The notes under the pieces were generated by a model, which did not search any database, had not been told where the DNA came from, and worked only from the letters and a program-made list of their open reading frames with translations. This document shows, piece by piece, positions 1-7,600 of a stretch of 8,435 bases of DNA. Positions within the stretch are counted from its first letter, which is position 1, and every line of letters starts with the position of its first letter. Source of the stretch: Bacteroidales bacterium (GTDB taxonomy: Bacteria > Bacteroidota > Bacteroidia > Bacteroidales > F082); NCBI GenBank assembly GCA_029933565.1, contig JAOZNY010000131.1, forward strand, positions 1 through 8,435. The letters are read 5' to 3'. The translations under genes and the position numbers were made by a program.

Positions 1-14
1 TCAGCCATTTTGGT

Positions 15-22
15 TATTTTTG
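15..22 (+). promoter_or_regulatory. Bacteroidota-type -7 promoter element for metG
   Basis: TATTTTTG matches the Bacteroidota primary-sigma -7 consensus TAnnTTTG exactly and lies 24 bases before the metG ATG. Transcription would start a few bases downstream, near 27-29, giving a leader of about 20 bases. The -33 element would fall at or beyond the left edge of the window and cannot be checked. No Shine-Dalgarno sequence is visible before the ATG, as is common in this phylum. Confidence 0.5.
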
Positions 23-46
23 CCGAAAATTACTAATAATATTTCA

Positions 47-2095
47 ATGTCCAAAGATTTCAAACGATATACGATTACTTCGGCCTTACCATATGCCAAC
101 GGCCCCATCCACATTGGTCATTTGGCCGGAGTTTATATTCCTGCTGATATTTATGCCCGCTACCTCCGCTTAAAAGGCGAAGATGTTTTGTTTATTGGGG
201 GTTCTGATGAACATGGAGTTCCCATCACCATTAAGGCAAGGCAATTAGGTGTTACTCCTCAGGACATTGTGGATAAATACCATGGAATAATAAAAAAGTC
301 GTTTGAGGATTTTGATATTTCGTTTGATGTTTACTCTCGAACTTCTGCAAAAATCCATCATGAAACAGCATCAGAATTTTTTAAAAAACTTTATAATGAT
401 GGTAAGTTCATAGAAAAATCCAATGAGCAATATTATGATGAGGAAAATAAGCAGTTTTTAGCCGATAGATATATTACCGGCATTTGCCCCCATTGTGGTT
501 ATGAAAAAGCTTATGGCGATCAATGCGAAAGTTGTGGCACTTCATTAAGTCCTCTTGAGCTTAAAAATCCTAAATCTGCTTTAAGCGGAAATGTTCCTGT
601 TTTAAAAGAAACCAAACACTGGTATTTGCCGCTGGATCAATACGAAGAATGGTTGGACGAATGGATAATTAAAGGTCATAAGGACGACTGGAAACCAAAT
701 GTTTACGGACAAGTAAAATCATGGCTGGATCAGGGTTTAAAGCCTAGGGCTGTTACTCGCGACCTCAACTGGGGTGTTGAAGTGCCAATTAAAGATGCCG
801 AAGGAAAAGTGCTTTACGTTTGGTTTGATGCTCCAATTGGATATATTTCGGCATCGAAGGAATGGGCAGAGAAAACCGGAAAAGACTGGAAAAAATACTG
901 GAAAGATGAAGATAGTAAAATGCTTCACTTCATAGGAAAAGACAATATCGTTTTTCATTGTATAATTTTTCCAGTAATGCTTAAAGCAGAAGGTTCTTAC
1001 ATTGTTCCTGAAAATGTTCCGGCAAACGAATTCCTTAATCTTGAAAACGATAAAATTTCTACTTCCCGTAACTGGGCTGTGTGGTTACACGAATATCTGG
1101 AAGAATTTCCCGGCAAACAAGATGTTTTAAGGTATGTTCTTACTGCCAACGCGCCAGAAACAAAAGATAACGACTTTACCTGGAAAGATTTCCAGGCTCG
1201 CAACAATAACGAACTACTTGCCATTTTTGGAAACTTTGTAAACAGAACCTTGGTTCTTACTCAGAAATATTATGACGGCATAGTTCCTGAAGCAAATAAT
1301 CTTGATGAAGATGCAATGGCAACTTTAAAAGAAATTGAATTATTCCCGGCTAAAATTGCTTCAAGCATCGACAGATACAGATTTAGGGAAGCATTATCGG
1401 AATTGATGAACCTTGCTCGCATGGGCAACAAATACTTAACCGATCAGGAGCCATGGAAAGTATTTAAAACCGACCCTGAAAAAGTAAAAGGAATACTAAA
1501 TGTATCACTTCAAATAGTTGCTAATCTTAGTGTTTTAAGTGAGCCTTTCCTTCCATTTACAGCCCATAAACTTCAAAAAATGATTGGTATTGATGGTCTT
1601 AACTGGAATGATGCTGGGAGAACCGACCTTTTAAAAGCAGGCAACCAACTCAACAAACCAGAACTTCTTTTTGAGAGAATAGAAGACAAAACCATCGAAG
1701 CACAAGTACAAAAACTACTCGACACTAAAAAGGAAAACGAAATGAACGTAGCAGCAAATCCTGCAAAAGACACCATTGAGTTTGATGATTTTGTGAAAAT
1801 GGATATCCGTACAGGAACCATACTTGAAGCAGAAAAAGTTGCTAAAACCAAGAAACTTCTCAAACTAAAAGTTGATACAGGCATCGATCAAAGAACTGTT
1901 GTTTCAGGCATAGCCGAATATTATAATGCCGAAGATATTATTGGTAAAAAAGTAAGTATCCTTGTTAACCTTGCTCCACGAAAACTAAGAGGAATAGAAT
2001 CGCAAGGCATGATACTTATGGCCGAAGATGCTGATGGTAAACTTTGCTTTGTTTCTCCAACAGAAGATGTAAATGATGGTAGTGAGGTGAAATAA
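47..2095 (+). CDS. metG: methionyl-tRNA synthetase (complete, with C-terminal tRNA-binding domain)
   Basis: This cytoplasmic enzyme charges tRNA-Met with methionine using ATP and is essential for translation. The 682-residue protein shows the class I signatures: HIGH at residues 22-25 and KISTS at 336-340, a variant of KMSKS. The zinc knuckle has C147, C150, C160 and C163 (CxxC...CxxC, two-knuckle type). The active-site stretch WFDAPIGY is present. The anticodon-binding helical domain contains EPW, with W470 at the position of the anticodon-reading tryptophan. An OB-fold tRNA-binding domain (Trbp111/EMAP type) spans about 580-682, as in the dimeric long MetG form. Length is close to E. coli MetG (about 676 aa). 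The ATG at 47 is preferred over an in-frame TTG at 20, because that TTG lies inside the likely promoter element and would add nine residues before the usual N-terminus. Its TAA stop directly abuts the stop of the convergent gene. Confidence 0.98.
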   Translation: MSKDFKRYTITSALPYANGPIHIGHLAGVYIPADIYARYLRLKGEDVLFIGGSDEHGVPITIKARQLGVTPQDIVDKYHGIIKKSFEDFDISFDVYSRTSAKIHHETASEFFKKLYNDGKFIEKSNEQYYDEENKQFLADRYITGICPHCGYEKAYGDQCESCGTSLSPLELKNPKSALSGNVPVLKETKHWYLPLDQYEEWLDEWIIKGHKDDWKPNVYGQVKSWLDQGLKPRAVTRDLNWGVEVPIKDAEGKVLYVWFDAPIGYISASKEWAEKTGKDWKKYWKDEDSKMLHFIGKDNIVFHCIIFPVMLKAEGSYIVPENVPANEFLNLENDKISTSRNWAVWLHEYLEEFPGKQDVLRYVLTANAPETKDNDFTWKDFQARNNNELLAIFGNFVNRTLVLTQKYYDGIVPEANNLDEDAMATLKEIELFPAKIASSIDRYRFREALSELMNLARMGNKYLTDQEPWKVFKTDPEKVKGILNVSLQIVANLSVLSEPFLPFTAHKLQKMIGIDGLNWNDAGRTDLLKAGNQLNKPELLFERIEDKTIEAQVQKLLDTKKENEMNVAANPAKDTIEFDDFVKMDIRTGTILEAEKVAKTKKLLKLKVDTGIDQRTVVSGIAEYYNAEDIIGKKVSILVNLAPRKLRGIESQGMILMAEDADGKLCFVSPTEDVNDGSEVK

Positions 2096-3115
2096 TTACC
2101 ACTCCCAACCAATACCTGTGTGTAATACGTAATCTAAATCAGAGGCTCCGGCAACAGGTTGATTATCGTAGTTAAGTGAATAGCCAAGTTTGATATAAAA
2201 ATCCATTGGCAAATCATATTTTGCATCGAAGTTAAAATCGACACGCCACCTGCCAGCATCAGTAATACCCGGGAAGGCCCTTGCATTTGTAAGCAAACTT
2301 AGATCACCAATATCAAACATATTTAGTTCAGTACCAAAATAACCCTCCCAACTACTAGTATTAGTTGTAGGTTCGTTAATTGGATAATAGGATTCGTTGT
2401 TGAACGAAGCACCAAGCCCAACACCCCAATAAACACGGTTAGTATGCACAAGATATTTTCCAATACCCACTAAAGAATTCCAACGAGCATCAAGTCGCTG
2501 CTCGGTATTCGACAAATAACTAACTGTAACAGGAATGTACCAGTCGTGTGGAAGGTAATATTTATAAGTTATGCCTCCATCAGTCCTACTGATATCCTCA
2601 GTACTATCTTGCTTTGAAAACATGGTGTTAAAAGTTAGGTCAACCGACCATTTCTCCGCTAGATAACCAAGTCCACTTCGGGTTGAAAATGACTTCAGAT
2701 TATTGGCTTTTGTAATATCAAGACCAATATCAACATTTGCATAAACCTGATCCCAAAAACCTTTATCAACTGATTTTAAAAATACAAGTTCATCTAATTC
2801 TATCACTCTCGACTGGCCATCATCTAACAAAAGTTTAATCTGGCCAGCACCAGCACTTTCTATTTTTCCGTTTAAACGAGAACCATCTGATAGTGTTATC
2901 ATAAAAAATGAAACAGTATAAATCTCTTTTATACCATCCCACTCAATTGTGAAATCGTCATCACTATAGTCAGTTTCAATTTTAACTATGCCCTTGTCCA
3001 TATTTTTAAGTTCGCCAATAATAACATCGCCATTTTTTAGAATTAAGGAGTCGCTTTGCGAGAAGGCAATACTTGTAGCAAAAAGGGCAATTAAGATAAA
3101 TAAATATTTTTTCAT
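2096..3115 (-). CDS. DUF481-type outer-membrane beta-barrel protein
   Basis: The 339-residue protein begins with a clear signal peptide: MKK, a hydrophobic core, and AFSQ, with likely cleavage after S19. Residues about 21-118 look like two copies of a short beta motif, LKNGDVIIGEL... and LSDGSRLNGKI..., each followed by a charged strand and an (I/L)-x-E-(I/L) segment; this is the N-terminal region often found before DUF481 barrels. Residues about 120-339 alternate polar and aromatic/hydrophobic positions in many strands and end in an aromatic residue (GIGWEW), as expected of an outer-membrane barrel recognised by the BAM machinery. DUF481 (YdiY-like) proteins have no established biochemical role that I can name. 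The start at 3115 fits the signal peptide. The gene has its own candidate promoter, so it need not be co-transcribed with the methyltransferase 126 bp behind it. The DUF481 assignment rests on overall pattern, so family membership is likely rather than proven. Confidence 0.82.
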   Translation of the reverse strand: MKKYLFILIALFATSIAFSQSDSLILKNGDVIIGELKNMDKGIVKIETDYSDDDFTIEWDGIKEIYTVSFFMITLSDGSRLNGKIESAGAGQIKLLLDDGQSRVIELDELVFLKSVDKGFWDQVYANVDIGLDITKANNLKSFSTRSGLGYLAEKWSVDLTFNTMFSKQDSTEDISRTDGGITYKYYLPHDWYIPVTVSYLSNTEQRLDARWNSLVGIGKYLVHTNRVYWGVGLGASFNNESYYPINEPTTNTSSWEGYFGTELNMFDIGDLSLLTNARAFPGITDAGRWRVDFNFDAKYDLPMDFYIKLGYSLNYDNQPVAGASDLDYVLHTGIGWEW

Positions 3116-3158
3116 TTTTCCAGTAATTAAACTAATAGTGATTAAATATAAAGAAGCG

Positions 3159-3166
3159 CAAAGATA
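3159..3166 (-). promoter_or_regulatory. Bacteroidota-type -7 promoter element for the DUF481 gene
   Basis: On the minus strand these bases read TATCTTTG, an exact match to TAnnTTTG, followed by CGC. The element ends 43 bases before the ATG at 3115, giving a predicted leader of about 35-40 bases. I see no convincing TTG-type -33 element 17-23 bases upstream, so the call rests on the -7 match and its position. Confidence 0.55.
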
Positions 3167-3241
3167 AAAAAAGCAATTACTTTTAATAATTCACATATAT
3201 CTGTTTTTCTGTGCATTATATCCTATGGCATTTGATTAAAC

Positions 3242-4333
3242 CTAATTATTCTTGCCTTTAAACTCCATTACAAATGCAAAAGGTTTATTATTGTAAATAT
3301 AGGTAGCCTCAGCTTCTCCTGTCTTAAAACCAGCCTCATCTGCAATTCTTTTCCATTCTTTAATTGTAGTGTGATAATCAATTCTATTTGCTCTTGGCTG
3401 CTTAATAATATTAATTGCTTCAGCAATAGGAAAATTGTTTAGACACAATTTTTTTCTTTCTTCTGAAATGGAAAGATGTAAAATGCTTTCGCTAAAAACT
3501 CCATAACTCTTTGCTACAGAATAGAATAATTCAGGACTATAAGACGCTGGTAAATCATGATTCCAGTTAACCTCAGTTAAAACCAGATGAGCTGAAAAAC
3601 CTCTCAGATTTAATAGCATTGGAATTTTCTTCTCCCAAGGCATATGGTGAATTGAAAGCCCCGCATTAACAAACCATATTGGTTTTAGTTTCTGCACAAT
3701 CTGAATCTGCTCATTGGTAATATCCTGTATTTTGCAACAAATTGTAATTACTTCAATTTGGATTTTAATATTTTCTTGGCAATATTTTTTGGCCATCCTA
3801 AGCATGTCTTCAGACTGATCCAGAATTATTAGCCGTATGCTTTTTATATCGTATAGAGGAATTATTTCATTTACAATTTTTGTAATAAATACGCCATTGC
3901 CAACACCAATATCAAGGATAGTTACGGGTTCTGTTGAATTAGGCTGTGGGGTTTCATTGGCAAATTTTAAAATATGCCTGAGCGCTCCTTCCTGATGATT
4001 TTTAAAAAAATCTGTTTGAGTATAAATATTGTAGGGATCGGCACTTTCAAAAACTTTATCGGCTAATTTAAAACTACCGGTTTCTCTCAGGTAGTCATAC
4101 ATAATTGAACAAAATGTATCTTCTTTGTTTTGAGAAAACATTTTCATGGCTTCTTCAATCAAATCTTTTGAGGCAAGCAAACTGGCAGCATAGGTAAATG
4201 CGAAACCTTTGTCGTTTATGTTTTCTGCTACTTTATTGCATAGTTTCTCTAGGTCAGAGAAAGAAATATTATTACTTATTGCCGTTCTTATTTTTGTTAA
4301 TTGGATTATTTCAGATTCCTCAAGAAAAAACAT
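3242..4333 (-). CDS. class I SAM-dependent methyltransferase, substrate unknown
   Basis: The 363-residue soluble protein has a Rossmann-fold methyltransferase core in its middle and C-terminal part. Motif I is LDIGVGNG (140-147), the SAM-binding glycine loop. It is followed by an acidic residue at the end of the next strand (D172 in LIILDQSEDM), expected to bind the ribose hydroxyls. A later strand, WFVNAGLSIHHMPWE, resembles the motif IV/post-IV region of small-molecule methyltransferases. The C-terminus (EW..IADEAGFK...FVMEFKG) matches the closing strands of this fold. About 120 N-terminal residues are mostly helical and carry no motif I recognise; they may form a substrate lid or a dimerisation domain. 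Neither a signal peptide nor a membrane segment is visible. The gene has its own candidate promoter and is divergent from the large activase-type gene. The methyl acceptor cannot be deduced. Confidence 0.85.
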   Translation of the reverse strand: MFFLEESEIIQLTKIRTAISNNISFSDLEKLCNKVAENINDKGFAFTYAASLLASKDLIEEAMKMFSQNKEDTFCSIMYDYLRETGSFKLADKVFESADPYNIYTQTDFFKNHQEGALRHILKFANETPQPNSTEPVTILDIGVGNGVFITKIVNEIIPLYDIKSIRLIILDQSEDMLRMAKKYCQENIKIQIEVITICCKIQDITNEQIQIVQKLKPIWFVNAGLSIHHMPWEKKIPMLLNLRGFSAHLVLTEVNWNHDLPASYSPELFYSVAKSYGVFSESILHLSISEERKKLCLNNFPIAEAINIIKQPRANRIDYHTTIKEWKRIADEAGFKTGEAEATYIYNNKPFAFVMEFKGKNN

Positions 4334-4358
4334 ATTTCACTCTTTAGATGGTTTTTAG

Positions 4359-4366
4359 CAAACATA
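4359..4366 (-). promoter_or_regulatory. Bacteroidota-type -7 promoter element for the methyltransferase
   Basis: The minus strand reads TATGTTTG, an exact match to TAnnTTTG, ending 25 bases before the ATG at 4333 and implying a leader of about 20 bases. No clear -33 TTG lies at the usual distance upstream. Confidence 0.55.
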
Positions 4367-4458
4367 CGAAATTAAAAGTTTTACTTTAGGAAATAAGGTC
4401 ACAGCCATGCAAATACATCAGCAAATTGCAAAAAAGCGAGAGTAATTTATCAATATCA

Positions 4459-4477
4459 TTAAACCATTTTAGTTTAA
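4459..4477. repeat. short inverted repeat TTAAAC / GTTTAA
   Basis: A perfect 6-bp inverted repeat with a 7-base spacer (CATTTTA). It is too weak and AT-rich for a confident terminator. It could be a protein-binding palindrome or chance. Confidence 0.3.
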
Positions 4478-4531
4478 AACTTCTGCCCAAAATAAAAAAA
4501 AGACTAATTATATATGATTTCTATTTTCAAA

Positions 4532-4576
4532 ATTGATTATTTATATACCATTCATTACCATTTATTTAGAATCAAT
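4532..4576. repeat. split inverted repeat ATTGATT ... AATCAAT
   Basis: A perfect 7-bp inverted repeat (4532-4538 and 4570-4576) flanks a 31-base spacer that contains the tandem decamer. The half-sites TTGAT and ATCAA resemble those of Crp/Fnr-family regulators, but in an FNR box they are separated by 4 bases rather than the 33 seen here, so this is only suggestive. Confidence 0.35.
4546..4565. repeat. tandem decamer TACCATT(C/T)AT
   Basis: Two adjacent 10-bp units, TACCATTCAT and TACCATTTAT, differ at one position. The 10-bp period is close to one helical turn, so both copies would face the same side of the DNA. The repeat lies about 80-100 bases upstream of the large gene's ATG, where an activator or repressor could act. 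Confidence 0.45.
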
Positions 4577-4647
4577 ATCACTGGACAAATAGAGGACACA
4601 AAAGTTTATTCATCTGGTGTTAGCATAATTTTTCTTAATATTGAACT

Positions 4648-7600
4648 ATGAAAGATCATTTGCACCTTGGATTCGACATAGGATCCGTTTCCATTAATAC
4701 AATATTAATGGACGACCAAAAGAATATCATTGAAGACAAATATGATTTCTGTCATGGAAAGCCATTCAACCTTTTAGAAGACATACTCATAGATATACTA
4801 GATAGATATCCAAAAGATTCAATTAAAAATGTTGCAGTTACAGGTACTGGTGGTAAATTGGCACAAGAACTAATTGGTGGCTATTTTGTAAATGAGATTA
4901 TTGCTCAATCAGAATCTGTATCCAAACTATATCCAGAAGTTAAAACAGTTATCGAAATGGGAGGTGAAGACTCCAAATTGATTTTTATGCATGAGGATGA
5001 AAAGGATAAAATTAGTCGCCTTTCAGACTTTACTCTAAACAATATCTGTGCTGCAGGTACTGGTTCTTTCCTGGATCAACAGGCAAAACGTATTGGAGTT
5101 TCCATAGAAAATGAATTTGGAGAGATGGCATTAAAATCAGAAAAGCCTCCACGTATTGCTGGTAGATGTAGTGTGTTTGCAAAAAGTGATATGATTCACT
5201 TACAACAGATAGCAACACCTGTTCATGATATAGTAGCTGGTTTATGTTTTTCTGTGGCCAGAAATTTTATCTCCAGCATGGGAAAGGGAAAGAAATTTGA
5301 ATTCCCTGTTATCTTTCAAGGTGGAGTGGCAGCAAATATTGGTGTAATCCATGCTTTTAATGAACTTTTAGAAACAAAAAAAAATGGTGCACTTATCATT
5401 CCGGAGTATCATGCTTCCATGGGTGCAATTGGTGCACTTTACCATGTAATTGATCAAAAAGATATTACTCCAGATAACTTTAAAGGAACTGAGGATTTAA
5501 GAGAATATCTTGCTGGAAGTCATGCCAGAAGTAATCATAATGAAGCCCTTACCAAATCAGCAGCAAAATATAATAAAGACGTATATAAAATACCAGAAGG
5601 CATTGACAAACTAGATGTTTATTTGGGACTTGACATTGGTTCGCTGAGTACCAATGTAGTTCTTGTTGATAAAGATAATCATGTAGTTGCCAGAAGATAT
5701 TTACCAACAGCCTCTAAGCCTCTCGACGCCATTAGACGAGGAATGAAGGAAGTTTCTGAAGAAATTGGTCATAGAGTAAATGTTGTGGGTGCTGGAACTA
5801 CCGGTTCTGGTCGTTACCTTACGGGAGATTTTATTGGTGCCGACATTATTCGTAATGAAATTACAGCCCAGGCAACAGCTGCCATTGCCCATGATCCAAC
5901 TGTAGATACTATTTTTGAAATTGGTGGTCAAGACTCAAAATATATCAGTATTGATAGTGGAGTAATTACCGATTTTGAGATGAATAAGGTTTGTGCTGCC
6001 GGAACAGGATCATTCTTGGAAGAACAAGCAGAAAAACTCGATATCAATATTGTTGAAGAGTTTGGGAATCTGGCATTGAGTGCAGATAAACCTGCAAAAC
6101 TTGGAAACCGATGTACTGTTTTCATGGAGACCGACCTCAACTCCCAACAGCAAAAAGGAGTAGAAAAAGATAATCTTCTGGGTGGTCTTGCCTATTCAAT
6201 AGTCGAAAATTACCTTCAAAAAGTTGTCCGTAAGAAAAGAATAGGTGATAAAATTTTCTTTCAGGGTGGAGTAACCAATAATCGGGCAGTTGTTGCTGCT
6301 TTTGAAAAAATCACAGGCAAAAAAATCATCATTCCTCCACATTTTGATGTGACTGGTGCCATTGGAGCAGCCATACTTGCACGTGAACTAATGGAAGAAG
6401 GTCAGAAGACTCGTTTTAAGGGTTTTGACATAAGTAAGACTCCTTACTCCATCGATAAATTTACCTGTAAATCATGCTCTAACCTTTGTGAAATTAGAAG
6501 AATAAAAATTGAAGGTGAGAAGAAGCCATTATATTTTGGTGGTAGATGCGAACTTTGGGAAGTTGAAGACAGAAAAGGCAAAGGAAAAGATATTCCAAAT
6601 TTATTTGAAGAGAGAAATGAAATGTTGTTGGATGGTTATAAAGAAGAACCTAAAGATGACAGAATTACCATAGGAATACCTCGTGCATTGATGTTGTTCT
6701 ATCAGCAATTTCCATTCTGGAGAACCTTCTTTGAAGATTTAGGATTTAGAGTTGTTATATCACCTGAATCGGATGCACCACTTATCAAGAAAGCATTGGG
6801 AATGATAATTGCAGAAACTTGTTTCCCTGTGGAGTTAATGCACGGACACATACTTCATCTTCTTGAGGGTGAGGCAGATTATGTTTTTACCCCATTTATT
6901 ATCAATGCTAAAGCGGAAAAAGATAATCCAACCAGCAATACAAATTGTCCATGGGTACAGGCATTTCCATTTATGGTAAAAGGGGCTATTAGTGACGACT
7001 CATTGATAGATAAAATGCTTATCCCAACATTAAACTTTAAATATTTTGGAAAGGTATTAAATAAAGAACTTTCCAACTTTATGCATGATAAATTCGGTAC
7101 TTCCAAAAGGAAAGTTATAAAAGCAATTGAAAAAGCGGATAAGGCGCAGATAGCCTTTGAAAACAAAATTGTTTTGAGAGGTCAGGAGGTGATGAATAAT
7201 CTCCCCGACGACAAGGAAGTATTGGTAATTATTGGTCGTGTTTATAATACAGGTGATCCTGCTCTAAACCTAAGCATGGTTGAGAAATTAATTAATCAGA
7301 ATGTACTGCCTATCCCTCTTGATTATCTACCATTGGGGAGCGAACATATACTTGAAGATTATCCTCAAATGTACTGGCCAAATGGTCAGAAGATACTTGC
7401 TGGTGCAAGAATTATTTCCCGTGATCCTAATCTTCACGCAATTTATATGGGTAATTTTAGATGTGGCCCCGATTCATTTCTTGCTCATTTTGTACATGAA
7501 GAAATGGCCGGAAAGCCTTATCTTGAATTGGAAATTGATGAGCATAGTGCTGATGCGGGAATGGTAACTCGTTATGAGGCATTTTTAGATAGCCTTAGAG

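Larger units (their letters stand above)
4449..4580. repeat. dispersed direct repeat ATCAATATCA (two copies)
   Basis: The 10-bp sequence ATCAATATCA occurs exactly at 4449-4458 and again at 4571-4580. Its core TCAATAT also appears inverted (ATATTGA) at 4638-4644, just before the start codon of the large gene. Three related copies in one intergenic region could be operator half-sites, but the composition is AT-rich and chance is a real alternative. Confidence 0.4.
4334..4647. other. divergent intergenic region, 314 bp
   Basis: This non-coding, very AT-rich stretch separates the methyltransferase (leftward) from the large activase-type gene (rightward). The left end holds an exact -7 promoter match for the methyltransferase. 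The right part contains a tandem decamer, a split inverted repeat and a repeated ATCAATATCA motif, each listed separately. No exact TAnnTTTG occurs on the + strand. The nearest approximation is TAATATTG at 4636-4643, which is too close to the ATG to leave a leader. The promoter of the rightward gene is therefore unresolved. I see no tRNA, ORF or strong hairpin here. Confidence 0.8.

Noticed and set aside
20..46. In-frame TTG at 20 as the metG start, adding nine residues
   Set aside because: The TTG overlaps an exact -7 promoter element, and the ATG at 47 gives the usual MetG N-terminus with HIGH at residue 22.
737..1884. Minus-strand reading frames of 73-103 codons inside metG (737-958, 997-1224, 1573-1884)
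   Set aside because: They lie wholly antisense to a well-conserved gene and show no recognisable domain or start signal.
1921..2112. Minus-strand frame of 63 codons across the metG/DUF481 junction
   Set aside because: It overlaps both real genes, is antisense to the conserved metG tRNA-binding domain, and has no recognisable motif.
3116..3241. Possible intrinsic terminator behind the methyltransferase
   Set aside because: The 126-bp gap contains only weak AT-rich pairings and no GC-rich stem followed by a U-tract on the minus strand.
4636..4643. TAATATTG as the promoter of the fusion gene
   Set aside because: It has one mismatch to TAnnTTTG and would place the transcription start at the ATG; a leaderless transcript is possible but unsupported.
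5030..7166. Minus-strand frames of 62-95 codons (5030-5218, 5701-5931, 5928-6140, 6879-7166)
   Set aside because: All are antisense to the continuous conserved + strand frame of the fusion gene and resemble no protein family.
7301..7567. Plus-strand frame of 88 codons
   Set aside because: It is out of frame within the DUF2229 module of the fusion gene; the conserved motifs before, within and after it are in the main frame, so this is neither a separate gene nor a frameshift.
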